Of a DNA stretch of 64,000 bases, positions 1 through 10,670 are shown piece by piece (the first letter of the stretch is position 1; each line of letters opens with the position of its first letter). The stretch comes from Centrapalus pauciflorus (Eukaryota > Streptophyta > Magnoliopsida > Asterales > Asteraceae), in NCBI GenBank assembly GCA_020465985.1, contig JAANYP010007199.1, positions 372,001 to 436,000 of the forward strand, given 5' to 3'. A program made the position numbers and the translations under genes. Below the pieces are notes generated by a model. It saw only the letters and a program-made list of their open reading frames with translations, ran no database searches and was not told where the DNA came from.

Positions 1-1621
1 CTCCGACAGCCTTTGTTAGGGTTAAGATCTGAACATGCTGGAAGTCAACACGTCCCTTGAGTTGCACAAACCTCTGATTTTCAGTATATGCGGTTGAGGT
101 AGATGGAATGGACTGAATGGGAGACAGAATGAATGGTGGTGGAATATATGGCTCATGATGTTGAAATGGTGGTGATGGAGGAGCGGTGGCTTGAGGTTGG
201 GATTGGGGAACTTCTGGCTGGCTTGTGGATGCCGAAGAAAACCCTTGCATGAACCGATGACGTTTGGCTCGTTGCCTCGTCACTAGGGGAGCAACTTCCT
301 CTTCTTCAAAGTCTGAATCTTCAGATTCCCTTTCCTCTCTCCTCCTCGATCCTGCTTCATTCACAATCAACCTAGATCCGTAGGTTCCGATTTGAATACT
401 GGGATCTGCAGCCACTGATTCAGGAGCTTCAACCTCCTGCTCCTCCATATCATCTGATTCTGAATCTGATGAGGTCAAACCTTTATCCGCCCTCTCTGGC
501 TCATATTCCTCTACATCTCTAAAAACATCATCTTCACCTTCTGGTGGACTGAGCAGCTCACCCACTAATGCTGCGGCCACGTCTTCGTTTGCATGGGGTC
601 CTGATGCCCATATTTCTTCTAGAGTTTGCGCGATTTGCTCAGATTCACGAATTGCACTTGAAGTCCCTGCTTCCTGTGCTTGGGGCTGCTCACTTGTAGA
701 AGGCCTTGATGCCTGGATTTGACTCGCGGCTGGTCTCTGACGGCGTCTTGGAGCACGCGGCTGATATTGTTGTTGACGTTGTTGTTGTTGTTGTTGTTGT
801 GGAAACTCAACGACCCCTGCCCAGTTGCCATCTTCCGGGGCTTGAAAATCCCTATCCACAATGGCTCCGAACAATGGACGAGCAACAGGAACAGCCAATT
901 TTCCTCGGTGTGAGGAACAATCAGCGAAAATCCGTTTGTCCATAATATTAACACTCAGAAAGTCATCTAACGGCGGCAGGTTTGGCAAGAAGTGCCTTAT
1001 CATCATCATAATGAATCTTGGGTACAGCAAAAATCTTTCCCTTTCTGGAGCCGTAATCTGATGAACAAACTCCGAGAAGAACATCTGTGAAAAGTTGAAC
1101 TTCCGATTGTAGACCAATGCAATAACCCCAGATTGGATCTTTGACACTATGTAATCAAATCCAGCTTTCTTCGGCGCAAAACAGACCATGAATACATGCA
1201 CCAAGAATCTCCATTGCCCAATCAGGCCACTCTTCATGTATGACGACTTTGCCACATCTAAACTGTATCCCATCCTCAGAAAAGCAATCTGCCTAATACT
1301 TAAGGGAAACTCAATAGGCCCATCTTCTTGTTTCTGAGATCCCAACTGCAGAACCTGACGCAACATGTCTGCAGAAAAGACTAACGGCTGTCCAGCAATT
1401 CTAGTTCTTAGAACTGTCGGGGTGACAGTGCAATCAACTTGTAAATGCTCGTAAAACTGCCGTACATATGAAAGCACTATAGGGATGTTATGGTACAGAG
1501 CAAAGCTAATCCTAGATTCAGCTAGGAAATCCAATACTTGGCGATAACCCTGCGCCTCACGGATATTATTGTCGGAATTAAGGACCATATTATGCTTCGG
1601 AACAAAAGCTCGAACCGCCAT
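1..1621 (-). CDS. Env-like / plant-transposon-protein ORF of element B, 3' partial
   Basis: An open frame of about 540 codons starts at the ATG at 1621-1619 and leaves the window without a stop. Its first ~190 residues are conserved in A and C and appear homologous to ORFs downstream of pol in F and D. Then come a Gln-rich stretch, an Arg-rich patch, acidic Ser/Glu/Asp tracts (including a DSDFEEEEV-type run), a Pro/Gln-rich part and the start of a coiled coil. I see no signal peptide or clear transmembrane helix, so 'env-like' describes position only. From memory the N-terminal domain resembles Pfam 'putative plant transposon protein' (PF20167). Function is unknown. The start is supported by the same ATG in A and by an acceptor-like CAG two bases upstream. 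Confidence 0.8.
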   Translation of the reverse strand, partial: MAVRAFVPKHNMVLNSDNNIREAQGYRQVLDFLAESRISFALYHNIPIVLSYVRQFYEHLQVDCTVTPTVLRTRIAGQPLVFSADMLRQVLQLGSQKQEDGPIEFPLSIRQIAFLRMGYSLDVAKSSYMKSGLIGQWRFLVHVFMVCFAPKKAGFDYIVSKIQSGVIALVYNRKFNFSQMFFSEFVHQITAPERERFLLYPRFIMMMIRHFLPNLPPLDDFLSVNIMDKRIFADCSSHRGKLAVPVARPLFGAIVDRDFQAPEDGNWAGVVEFPQQQQQQQRQQQYQPRAPRRRQRPAASQIQASRPSTSEQPQAQEAGTSSAIRESEQIAQTLEEIWASGPHANEDVAAALVGELLSPPEGEDDVFRDVEEYEPERADKGLTSSDSESDDMEEQEVEAPESVAADPSIQIGTYGSRLIVNEAGSRRREERESEDSDFEEEEVAPLVTRQRAKRHRFMQGFSSASTSQPEVPQSQPQATAPPSPPFQHHEPYIPPPFILSPIQSIPSTSTAYTENQRFVQLKGRVDFQHVQILTLTKAVG

Positions 1622-1650
1622 TTCTGCACAATAAACAAAACTGTTAGACT
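1622..1650 (-). promoter_or_regulatory. Candidate 3' splice acceptor at the env-like ATG (B)
   Basis: On the minus strand a CTAAC branch-point-like site is followed by TTTTGTTTATTGTGCAG and then AA-ATG. A has the same arrangement at 13361-13385. The conserved pyrimidine-rich tract ending in CAG directly before the start codon fits a plant 3' splice site. No transcript evidence is available here. Confidence 0.45.
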
Positions 1651-2335
1651 CATTAAAAATCAATAAACTTGTTTAAATTCAAATTTATTTTATTTTGTAC
1701 TTGTTTAAATACAAAATCTAACACAATTAAATTTCCCCAAGTTTAATAAAATTTAAATTAACTAAAGTAAATAAAGTACAGATTCGAAGGAAACAGATTC
1801 GAATGTAACAGATTCGAATAAGTCTCTGTTCGAGTCTAATGACAGATTCGGAGGTGTTGGTCTTCTCGAGTCTAATGACAGATTCGAGAAAAACCCTATG
1901 AACAGATTCGAATAATCATGAACAGATTCGAAAGCCCGTCGGTCATTTTTTTCAACAAAAAAACCAAGATTTTAACCATTTTGAACTTAGCAAATCACAT
2001 ACATTAGTTCAACTAGGTTCTAATCATTGATTTATGCTTTTAATTTGATCTTTTATAGGTCCAAACTTGGTAATTTAGCAAAAACCCTATTTCGACCCAT
2101 AAAACTTCAAAATTCGATGATTTAGCCTAAAATTGTGTATAAAACTACACAAATCTTGTACAATCCGATTGATTATACCTAGATGTATCTGTAGAATCGA
2201 AACACCAAGTAAGAGACTCGACAAAATGTCATGTATGGGAATTACGATAGATTCGAGATTAGATTCGAAATCGCCTTTTAGACTCGAGTGAGTAGATTCG
2301 AAAACAGTAAGTCTTAAATGACTTCACTGTTGACC

Positions 2336-2343
2336 TATATATA
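2336..2343 (-). promoter_or_regulatory. Candidate internal TATA box (B)
   Basis: TATATATA followed by GGTCAACAGTGAAG is preserved at the same place in A (12687), both C copies (25595 and 32272) and here, flanked on both sides by TTCGA-type motifs as in the LTR. It lies about 0.7 kb upstream of the env-like ATG. Confidence 0.45.
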
Positions 2344-3082
2344 CCACCCACCCTCGATTCTAAGCATAGATTCGAATCTACTGACAGATTCGAAGTACTC
2401 CTTATTCGAGTCTGTCTTAGATTCGAAACCACCAACACTTAGAAAAATTTCGAAAATTTTGAAATAATTTCAACTTTTCCAACCTTTTTCTATGGTATCG
2501 TGCAACCAGATAAATTATGCCAATTCTTTTACCCTAAGCTCAGATATTTCACGTAATGTTTATTTTATCCAACTTTGAATGCACCCTCAGTAACTTTTGA
2601 CCTTTTACCTAAGTAAAAATTAAGCTAAACTAAGATAAAATAAAATAAACTAAGGTAAAAATAAAATAAAATAAAGTAAAATAAAATAAAATTTTGACCA
2701 AAAAATTTAATCTAGACTTAAGCTATACTTAACAAATTTACAACCTAAGCTAAAAGATTAAACGAAATGTTTTTGATGAGTATAGTCTAAGAAAGGTTCA
2801 ATCAGATAGCGATGTCAGATACTTACTTTCAGTACTTAAACTTTCACACTTAGGAATTTTTGATTCCTTTTGATTGTTTGTCGTGACATACCTATTTAGC
2901 CGATTGTTGGTATTTTACCCCGTTAAACATTCAAATTTCAGAATATCCCTTGGCATTTTTATTTATCAGGAAATTATCTTACGTGACTCAGACAGAGACA
3001 TACTTTTATGATCAAGGCACACAGACAAAGAGTCTAACTTGTTGGTATTTGCAAACTATCTTTAAAAGACAAACATCGGACA

Positions 3083-3240
3083 CAGGTCTGTATTTTCATA
3101 CAACAGAGTGTCTTAGTTCGACTTAAGGTTTATTTTTAAAGTTAGCAGATAGCGGTGACAGGTCTGTACTGACGTACAACAAAGCGACATATCTGCTAAC
3201 CCGAATCTAAACAGAGACAACAGGTCTGTACTTACGTACA
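3083..3240 (-). other. Three-hairpin RNA-like module downstream of pol (B)
   Basis: In element orientation the hairpins are 3240-3227 (TGTAC-GTAA-GTACA), 3178-3165 (TGTAC-GTCA-GTACA) and 3102-3089 (TGTAT-GAAA-ATACA). Each is followed directly by GACCTGT. All three stems are fully paired in B. The third carries a C-G to T-A exchange on both sides of the stem. Confidence 0.6.
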
Positions 3241-3805
3241 ACAGAGTTGCATGTTTTCGACTCTCAGTTTCATATGATATTTCTATTCTTTCCATTTTCA
3301 GATGTATTTGATGTTGCCATACATCCCCAGAAAGTTTGCATACCTCATTTAGACTCAAAGTTTGTATGTCTTGTACATAAAAATTAAGACCGATTGGTCG
3401 TACATCTAAGTTAGTGACACGCTTGACTTTTTCAAGATTATTTTATTAGCCTTGAGATTCCCTAGATGTATTATGCCTACCAACACATCAAACTAAAATA
3501 AAGTATAACACTTAGAATTAGTTGCATTATGTGTGAAAGCCTAAACACTTAGAGTCTGTAACGACGGTGCTAATTTTCGTCACTTTGAACCTATGTATCT
3601 AAGACTTAACTTTTTTTTGATATTCTCTTTTTTTGTATTTTTGTAATTTTCTCTCTTTTTTCTTTTATTTTTCATAAGAAAAGCAGTAAAATAAGCTAAC
3701 CTACTAACTTACTAAAAATAGAAACTTTCCTAAATTTGCAGACTACTGTAAAGAAAGAAATATTACGACTCTAAAAGAAAATAAATTACTACTACTAAGG
3801 CCAAA

Positions 3806-6800
3806 TTACTCTGGGTTGCGCATTCCATTCAGTTGAATTAAATACTCAAACCGTGACTTATCAAACGCTTTGGTAAATAAATCTGCATTATTATCTTCTG
3901 TTGCCACTTTTACCAGTTTGATTAAGTTCTTTTCAGCACAATCACGAATAAAATGATGCCTAATGTCTATGTGCTTTGTTTTGTTGTGTTTGACTGGATT
4001 ATTAGTTATAGCAATAGTAGACTGGTTATCTATCCTAATTGGAGTTTGAGTGTAAGCCAAACCGTAATCCCGCAATTGTTGTTGTATCCACAGAACCTGT
4101 AAGCAGCAACTACCAGCAGCAACATACTCGGCCTCGCACGTTGACACGGCTACCGACGTTTGTTTCTTGCATTGCCAGGATACCAATCTCCCTCCTAGGA
4201 ACTGACAACCTCCAGTCGTTGATTTGCGCGTCAAGCTGCATCCTCCGTAGTCAGAATCTGTGAACGCCTCCAACTCTAGATCTCCCTCTGCGTGATACCA
4301 AAGTCCCAGCTTCGGTTTCGACTTGAGGTAACGTAGAATCCGCTTCACAGCTTTCATATGCATCTCCTTCGGATTCGCTTGAAACCTTGCACAAATACAC
4401 ACAGCTAACATTATGTCAGGTCTTGAAGCAGTTAAATACATAAGTGACCCAATCATGGCCCGATATAAAGTCGGATCCACATCGGTATCACTTTCAGTAC
4501 CCGGCCCGAGATTGTGATTCACTTGAATCGGCGTGCTGAAGTGGGCAGTCAACTTTGTTCCTTCCATCCCGAAACGCTCTAATATGTCATAGACATACTT
4601 CGTCTGATGGATAAACATTTCTTCCTTCTTCTGGTCAACTTGTAACCCCAAAAAGAAATTCAACTCCCCCATAGCACTCATCTCGAACTTAGACTTCATC
4701 ACCTTCTCGAAATCTTTGCACATCTGTTCGTCTGATGATCCAAAAATGATATCATCGACGTACACTTGTACCAAGATAAAGTGATCACCCTTCCTCTTCA
4801 CAAACAGAGTACTATCTATCCTACCCCTTTCAAAACCATTTTCTAAAAGATGGTTGGATAAAGTCTCATACCACGCCCTAGGTGCCTGATGTAATCCATA
4901 AAGAGCCTTATCTAAGCGATATACTCTATCAGGATATTTTGGATCTGTAAATCTGGGCGGTTGTTCTACATACACCAACTCCTTCACTTTCTCATACAGG
5001 AAAGCACTCTTAACATCTAGTTGATATACCTTAAAGCCTTTGAAGGAGGCAAACGCTAGAAACAACCTAATGGCTTCCAGCCTTGCTACTGGTGCAAAAA
5101 CCTCGTTGTAATCGATTCCCTCCTCTTGATTGAAACCCTTTACAACTAACCTCGCCTTGTTGCGCGTGACTATACCCCGATCGTCTCTTTTGCACTTAAA
5201 AACCCATTTGGTTCCAATGGCAATCTCCCCTCGAGGTAACGGAACTAACTCCCACACTTCTAGTTTCCTAAATTGCGAAAGTTCTTCCTGCATCGCTTCA
5301 ACCCAGGAGTTGTCCTTAAGTGCCATTTGCACATTTTTGGGCTCTACTTGCGATATGAAACACGAATATAGACATGTGTGATATGCCTCGGAGTCGTTTA
5401 TCATCGACAACAACACAGTGTTGTTATTTACACTACTCCGAGTCCTCACACCCTCGTTAGGATTTCCAATGATGCTTTCTATTGGATGGTTCTTGTTAAT
5501 CCTAGAGGTCTCTATATCATCAACTCTTAGATTATCTCCTAAGTTGGATCCTATTTCACCTAATGGGGGAACAGGCTCAGCTTCTACATTCTCCTCCTCA
5601 CGGACATTTTCCTCAGAGTTGGAACTCGATGTTTGAGTCTGATTCTCAGTGGTAGGTGCCTCTTGATCAGCAACTTTTGGAGACCCGTCTACAATCGCAG
5701 TAGGCTCGGATGTAGATTCGAACGTGGTCCTCGGAAAGATTTGGCCATCGTCATTTAGGTGCAACGTCGCCATGTCTTTTTCGATTGTACCTGCAGTATC
5801 ATCCAAAGGAATGTTAAATGACTCAAACAATTTATCATAGTCAAATAACCATGCCGGACCAGTTTGGGGTTCATGTGTATAACTTGTGACTTCAATATTA
5901 TACACAATCTCCACAGTACCACTCGTTTTGTTAAAAACCCGTTTGTTTGGTGAGTTCGGCACGTAACCTAGGAAGTATCCTTCGTCAGCCTTTTCACCAA
6001 ACTTCGGTTGATGTTTTGTTCTTAAAAGTGTACATGGTACTCCAAACGGTTCGAATCCAGTTAAGTTAGGTGGCCGTTTATTCAAAATTTCATAGCATGT
6101 TTTGTTCAATGATTTGACTGTAAGGACTCTGTTTAAAATGTGGCACGCGGTATTCACTGCCTCCCCCCAAAACATGGTAGGAAGCTTTGAATCCGAAAGC
6201 ATAGTCCTTGCAGCCTCAATCAAAGTTCTATTTTTACGTTCGGCCACCCCATTCTGTTGAGGTTCATATGGTGCACTGAATTGATGCACTATGCCCTTTG
6301 ATAGGCAATATACACCAATTACAGTGTTTTTGAATTCAGTCCCATTATCACTACGAATATGTTTAACCCTAGTTCCGTATGAGTTCTCCACTTGATCCAA
6401 GAACCCGATGAGCTTTGCAACCGTCTCGTCCTTCGTACCTAAAAAGAAAACCCAAGAAAAACGTGAGTAATCGTCAGCGATAACTAAGCAGTACCAACTA
6501 CCTCCGATACTCCTTTTGTTGATTGGGCCGAAAAGGTCCATGTGCAACAAATCGAATGTTGAGGCTATGGAATTCTGCTTCTTGGACTTGTGTGTCTTCT
6601 TGTGCTGTTTGCCCTTCATGCAAGGTAGACACTTGTCCTCGAACAGAAAACTTTTCATGGGCACACCCTGCACCAGTCCATTCTTCGTTATGTAATTCAT
6701 CTTTCTCAGGTGCAAGTGAGCCATGCGTCTGTGCCACAGTACGGATTCCGTCTCCGAAGCTTTGGATAGAAGACAAATTGGCCCCATCGAAGTCTCTGGC

Positions 6801-7180
6801 TTGTTCATATCCAGCATGTACAAGTCCTTCTTCCTTGGCGCCCGCATCAACACCCATTCTTCAGGAACTTTGAATCCAGGCTTTAGCACTAACGCCTCAG
6901 TGTCAGTAAATAACACTGAGTTCTTCTTATCACAGATTTGAGATACACTAATGAGATTATGAACTAGTTTATCAACGTGATAAACTTGGCCCAATTTTAT
7001 TGTCCCATTAGTGACCACTCCGGTACCCGTGATATTTCCACCCTTGTTACCAGCGAATGATACGAATCCCCTATTACCTCCCTTGAAGTCTGTGAGTAGA
7101 CTTCTTTCCACCGTCATGTGCCTGGAGCAACCACTGTCGACGAACCACTTGTTGTTTGGACCTGTAGTTATCTCCTGCAC
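3806..7180 (-). CDS. pol: Pol polyprotein of element B (PR-IN-RT-RNase H), open reading frame
   Basis: The 1,124-codon frame is open throughout. Order: aspartic protease with DSG about residue 16; the HHCC zinc-binding pre-integrase region, about residues 150-195; integrase core with HMDLFGP, SDNGTEF and the glutamate in NGVAERKNRTL; reverse transcriptase with YVDDIIFGS; RNase H with the DSDYGG and CEAEY signatures. Integrase before RT defines Ty1-copia, and the RT/RNase H sequence is SIRE/Sirevirus-like. There is no ATG at its beginning: the frame begins at GTG CAG and is in phase with gag across a single TAA at 7198-7196, so it probably depends on read-through or splicing. Gly changes around residues 760-775 compared with C may reduce activity. 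Confidence 0.9.
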   Translation of the reverse strand: MQEITTGPNNKWFVDSGCSRHMTVERSLLTDFKGGNRGFVSFAGNKGGNITGTGVVTNGTIKLGQVYHVDKLVHNLISVSQICDKKNSVLFTDTEALVLKPGFKVPEEWVLMRAPRKKDLYMLDMNKPETSMGPICLLSKASETESVLWHRRMAHLHLRKMNYITKNGLVQGVPMKSFLFEDKCLPCMKGKQHKKTHKSKKQNSIASTFDLLHMDLFGPINKRSIGGSWYCLVIADDYSRFSWVFFLGTKDETVAKLIGFLDQVENSYGTRVKHIRSDNGTEFKNTVIGVYCLSKGIVHQFSAPYEPQQNGVAERKNRTLIEAARTMLSDSKLPTMFWGEAVNTACHILNRVLTVKSLNKTCYEILNKRPPNLTGFEPFGVPCTLLRTKHQPKFGEKADEGYFLGYVPNSPNKRVFNKTSGTVEIVYNIEVTSYTHEPQTGPAWLFDYDKLFESFNIPLDDTAGTIEKDMATLHLNDDGQIFPRTTFESTSEPTAIVDGSPKVADQEAPTTENQTQTSSSNSEENVREEENVEAEPVPPLGEIGSNLGDNLRVDDIETSRINKNHPIESIIGNPNEGVRTRSSVNNNTVLLSMINDSEAYHTCLYSCFISQVEPKNVQMALKDNSWVEAMQEELSQFRKLEVWELVPLPRGEIAIGTKWVFKCKRDDRGIVTRNKARLVVKGFNQEEGIDYNEVFAPVARLEAIRLFLAFASFKGFKVYQLDVKSAFLYEKVKELVYVEQPPRFTDPKYPDRVYRLDKALYGLHQAPRAWYETLSNHLLENGFERGRIDSTLFVKRKGDHFILVQVYVDDIIFGSSDEQMCKDFEKVMKSKFEMSAMGELNFFLGLQVDQKKEEMFIHQTKYVYDILERFGMEGTKLTAHFSTPIQVNHNLGPGTESDTDVDPTLYRAMIGSLMYLTASRPDIMLAVCICARFQANPKEMHMKAVKRILRYLKSKPKLGLWYHAEGDLELEAFTDSDYGGCSLTRKSTTGGCQFLGGRLVSWQCKKQTSVAVSTCEAEYVAAGSCCLQVLWIQQQLRDYGLAYTQTPIRIDNQSTIAITNNPVKHNKTKHIDIRHHFIRDCAEKNLIKLVKVATEDNNADLFTKAFDKSRFEYLIQLNGMRNPE

Positions 7181-7189
7181 ATGAAAGAA

Positions 7190-7215
7190 AAGAGGTTAGT
7201 TATCACGGGGAACCC
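7190..7215 (-). promoter_or_regulatory. Gag-pol junction of B: in-frame TAA within a branch-point/acceptor-like sequence
   Basis: On the minus strand the gag frame reads AAC TAA CCT, then TTTTCTTTCATGTGCAG and the pol frame. The stop overlaps CTAAC, a good plant branch-point match, and the tract ends in CAG|GAG. C has the same layout at 20697-20725. Confidence 0.4.
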
Positions 7216-9998
7216 AAGCCATGACTGACTTGGTAATACCATTCTCGTCCACATACGTGAACTCTTTCAAGTACCCATCTCGCCTTTCAGGTGACTTGGG
7301 CCTTTGAACTGAATTCTGTTGTGGTGCGGAGTGATTTAAGTTTACTCTTTGCCTTGGAGTAGGCATTTGTTATGGAGCTCTAGAATAATTTCTATTCTAT
7401 GCCATTTCTGACTGTGATCCTTGAGCTCTTACCCTTGTTGTGGTGCTGACCTAGATTGATTATTGACACGATTCGGTGAATTTGTCCTAATCACTTCCTT
7501 TGGTCCAACCTTAACCGGTGTGTTTTTCACAACTTGTTTGGGTGCGGCCTGCACAGTTTTCTCGGTAGGTTGAGAACTACTGTTGCTTGCCACACTGGTT
7601 GAGGGCTTGACAGGTGTTGGGTTCACTGTCTTAGGGGTAACATCGGCTTTCCTAAGTGGACAGTGAGAAGCAACATGCCCTTTCTCGTGACATCTGAAGC
7701 AAGACATCTTATCTATGGACTTTTTGTTTGTTCCCTTAGATCTAGGTGTCTCACTAGTGTCTACTTCCTTTGGTACAGCTATGATGTCTGACTCGTCGAC
7801 CTGGTCAGCCCATGAAATTTTCTGTTTTCCTGCAGGTGTTTCACTGGCGGAAGACACAAATTTCACTTTCTTGACCTTGACGGTTGAGTCAGCCACCTTA
7901 GATGCATTTTCTACTATAGGCTCAGGTGTCTGTGGAGGTATTTCCTCTAAGTCAACTGATTTGTCAGTGTTCTCCTGAGGCTGAGGCACATAGTTGGCGT
8001 TGAAAGGTGGAGGAATTTCGTGAAAACCTAGACCTACGGGCTTCTTAAACTGTCTTTGGGCATCTAAGACTTTCCCTAGATTCAGGCTCGAATTCCTAAA
8101 CTTCTCCAGCTTGCTATTTGCCTCTGCTACCTTAACTTTTGTCTCTGCTAGCTCTGTATCCTTGTCCTTAAGACTTTTTGTCAAGGCCTCTACGTGCTCA
8201 TACATTAGCTCTATCCTAACGAACTGCTCACTGAGTTTGTCTTTTAGAACTACTACGTCTTGAGCATCAGCCTTAAGCTTTTCTTTTAGATCTTGCTTGA
8301 TATCATTTAGGCTAGCATTTTGAATTTTTAAGTTTTCATTTTGAGCAGCTATGGTCTTATGTGAGTCTAATACTAGATTTAACCTATCGTTAGAACTAAC
8401 ACATAAAGCACATAAATCACGAAATAGAGAATAAGATAGACTAACCTTAGAGTTATCAGATTCCACGTTGGCCATCTGAGCAGCAAACTCCAGCACTGTC
8501 TGATCATTCGCCTTCTCTACCCACATCGGACTGCTGTCCCGTGTGGTCTGCTCGTCCCCATCACATCCAGTTTCTATGACTTCAGCCATGAAGGCTCTAG
8601 CATTCGACTCAGGATGTGAACTCCAATCATACGTGCCATCTAGCTGTCTATCTGAAGTGACATTGGATAGAAGACCCGCTAGATTGGCCTGTCCAGATGA
8701 GGAACTCGGAAGGTATCGTTGTTGGGACTGATTTTGGAATTGTCCCCGACGTTGGCTCTGCCCCTGGTATGTCTCTACCTTTGGCCTCTGGCACTCCCTG
8801 GCGAAGTGTCCTAGTCCTTGACAGTTATAGCATTTCACCTTGGACTTATCAAACCCGATCCCCTTGTTATTCATCTGCAAATTCCTTCCAGTTCTCTTAA
8901 TGAATCTTTTAACCCTCTGGGTCACCATGGCCAGTTGCCACTTAAGATCCATTTCCTCTAAGTCATCAGGGTCGACCTGATCGTAGTCTTCGTCCCATAG
9001 AGCAGGATTGTTAATTTTCCCTTGAACGCAATTTCCGTATGCGGCCACAAAATAAGCAAGTAGATTCAGATGCTCTTCCGCTGACTTTGCACTCAAGGGC
9101 ATATTCGAATAGCTCTGACTTGTCGATGCCTGTTGGACTTGAGGTTGCGGTTCTTCTGATCTTCCTAATCCTAAGAACGCGCGATTCAAAGAGTCTTCAG
9201 ACTCTGCTGGTGATGACGTTTCTCCGGTGAAAAACGCTGTAGCAGTCTTCGGTTCGGCTGTCACTGAAGATTTAGTTGTCTTTCCAAAATACATTGTTGG
9301 ATTCTGGACTTGCTCGTAATCAGTCTCGGCCTTAATTAACTCGAAGTGATATGCCCTCAACGTTCCCACAATGTCATCAAGAGATTGAGTATAGTATTTG
9401 TCCTCATTCAGCTTAATCATTGCCACGTACATAGCCCATTTGGCTGGTAGGGCATCAAGAAGCTTGTTGTTCTTGTCAGTGTCCGAATACTCAATTCCAT
9501 GACTTTCAAGTTCCGTTATCAGATGATAGAACCTCGTGATAATATCATCCAGCTGTTCATCCTTAATCGCCTTGAAAATCGCAAACTGTTGTTTCAACAG
9601 CTCTGTACGCTTTCTACGCACCCTAGGATTACCCTCACACCTTTTCTCGAGAGACTCCCAAAGTTCCTTCGACGTCCTTTGAGTCCGAAATGTGTGCAGT
9701 ATATCCTGAGGTAAAGCCATACGGATTATGGAGAAAGCTTTGTTTTCAGCTTCAAATAATTTCTTGTCATCCTCTTTCATCATCTGGTATGACAAGACCT
9801 TTTGACGGCCTTCAACTTCAGATACCGGTGGAATATACCCTCATCTATGCACACCCACATGCGCATATCATTGAATCGTACGAAATCGGTAAATCGGTCT
9901 TTCCACCAGTAATAATCCTCGACCTTCATCAGCTTAGGCGGGGCGTTTGCCTTCCCAACCTCGTGGTCCATTTCTAAGAATTTCTGAAGATTTGACAT
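7196..9998 (-). pseudogene. gag: Gag of element B, one frameshift and one small deletion
   Basis: The N-terminus starts at the ATG at 9998 and runs through a copia Gag (UBN2-type) domain. Near 9840 the frame shifts and the remainder is open from about 9795 to 7429 (788 codons). Visible domains: the Gag capsid-like region, zinc knuckle 1 (CX2CX4HX4C, CYNCQGLGHFAREC) around residue 335 of the long ORF, a charged coiled coil about residues 470-600, and zinc knuckle 2 (CFRCHEKGHVASHC) around residue 700. A deletion of about 85 bp relative to C brings the frame to an early stop at 7429. The C-terminal remnant continues to the normal TAA at 7196. Gag would package the RNA, but this copy is probably non-functional. 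Confidence 0.88.
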
Positions 9999-10655
9999 CT
10001 TTTCTAACGAAATTGAATTTGAACTTAATTAATTTAATTCGAAACTGATTTAGACTAACTTTTTCGAATCTAGGTAGATTCGAAACTAATTAAGGGTAAA
10101 TCTTTTGGGATTAAATTCGATTAAGTTTTAAAATTCAATTAGATTCGAAATTATGTCAGATTCGAGATATCCTTAGAGTCGATGGTCCTTAGATTCGAAG
10201 GTCAGCAAACTCGAAATTCAGCAAATTCGAAATACCAGATTCGAAACAATACTAGACTCGAAATAAACTCGAAACTAAGCTAGACTCGAGATCCTATTCG
10301 AATGAAGCAACAGATTCGAAACTTGGTAGATTCGAAAACCTCTGAAATTGACTCGAAAGGAGCGTATTTAGGTTAGACTCGAGACTAAAGTGAAACCCTA
10401 ATTACCCCTATAGATTCGAGCGCCGCAAACTCGAAAAACGGCTAACACTTTGATTTTTTGACGTTTTGCAGATTAAATCACTATTTTTCTAACGAAAAAT
10501 AATGATTTCGATCAAAAACGTGAAAAACCACAAAGTGTTTCCCGAATATGAATTTGCTAAGCTTGAAAATACGTTTTTGAGAGAAAAACCGTCCAACTAG
10601 CGTCAAGAAACCTAGAATGTATCTGATGAACACGAAGAACAAAGAACACTCCGTA
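9999..10655 (-). other. Leader (5' UTR) of B with dense TTCGAA/CTCGA motif array
   Basis: Between PBS and gag there are about 20 copies of short ATTCGAA, ACTCGAA or ACTCGAG words within 10016-10440. The same words occur in the LTR and in the pol-env spacer. No conserved ORF is present. The 10450-10655 part, near the PBS, is conserved in C (18349-18590). Confidence 0.75.
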
Positions 10656-10668
10656 GGCTCTGATACCA
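10656..10668 (-). other. Primer binding site of B, initiator-Met tRNA
   Basis: The minus strand reads TGGTATCAGAGCC two bases inside the LTR end, complementary to the 3' end of plant initiator methionine tRNA, the usual copia primer. Confidence 0.9.
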
Positions 10669-10670
10669 CT

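Larger units (their letters stand above)
1622..3805 (-). other. Pol-to-env spacer of B with TTCGA motif array, TATA box and hairpins
   Basis: This 2.2-kb non-coding stretch has counterparts in A, C and partly E. In element orientation it holds three hairpins (3240-3089), an AT-rich part with TTTTA repeats (about 2690-2630), a cluster of TTCGAA/CTCGAGT-type motifs at about 2420-1780, and a TATATATA sequence at 2343-2336 within that cluster. Small ORFs are not conserved between copies, so I treat it as non-coding. Confidence 0.8.

Noticed and set aside
1..1621. Reading the downstream ORF as a true retroviral envelope
   Set aside because: No signal peptide, fusion peptide or transmembrane anchor is visible. 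Only the position resembles env.
10016..10440. CRISPR-like or satellite array of TTCGAA words
   Set aside because: Words are short, irregularly spaced and variable, with no unit length and no unique spacers of constant size.
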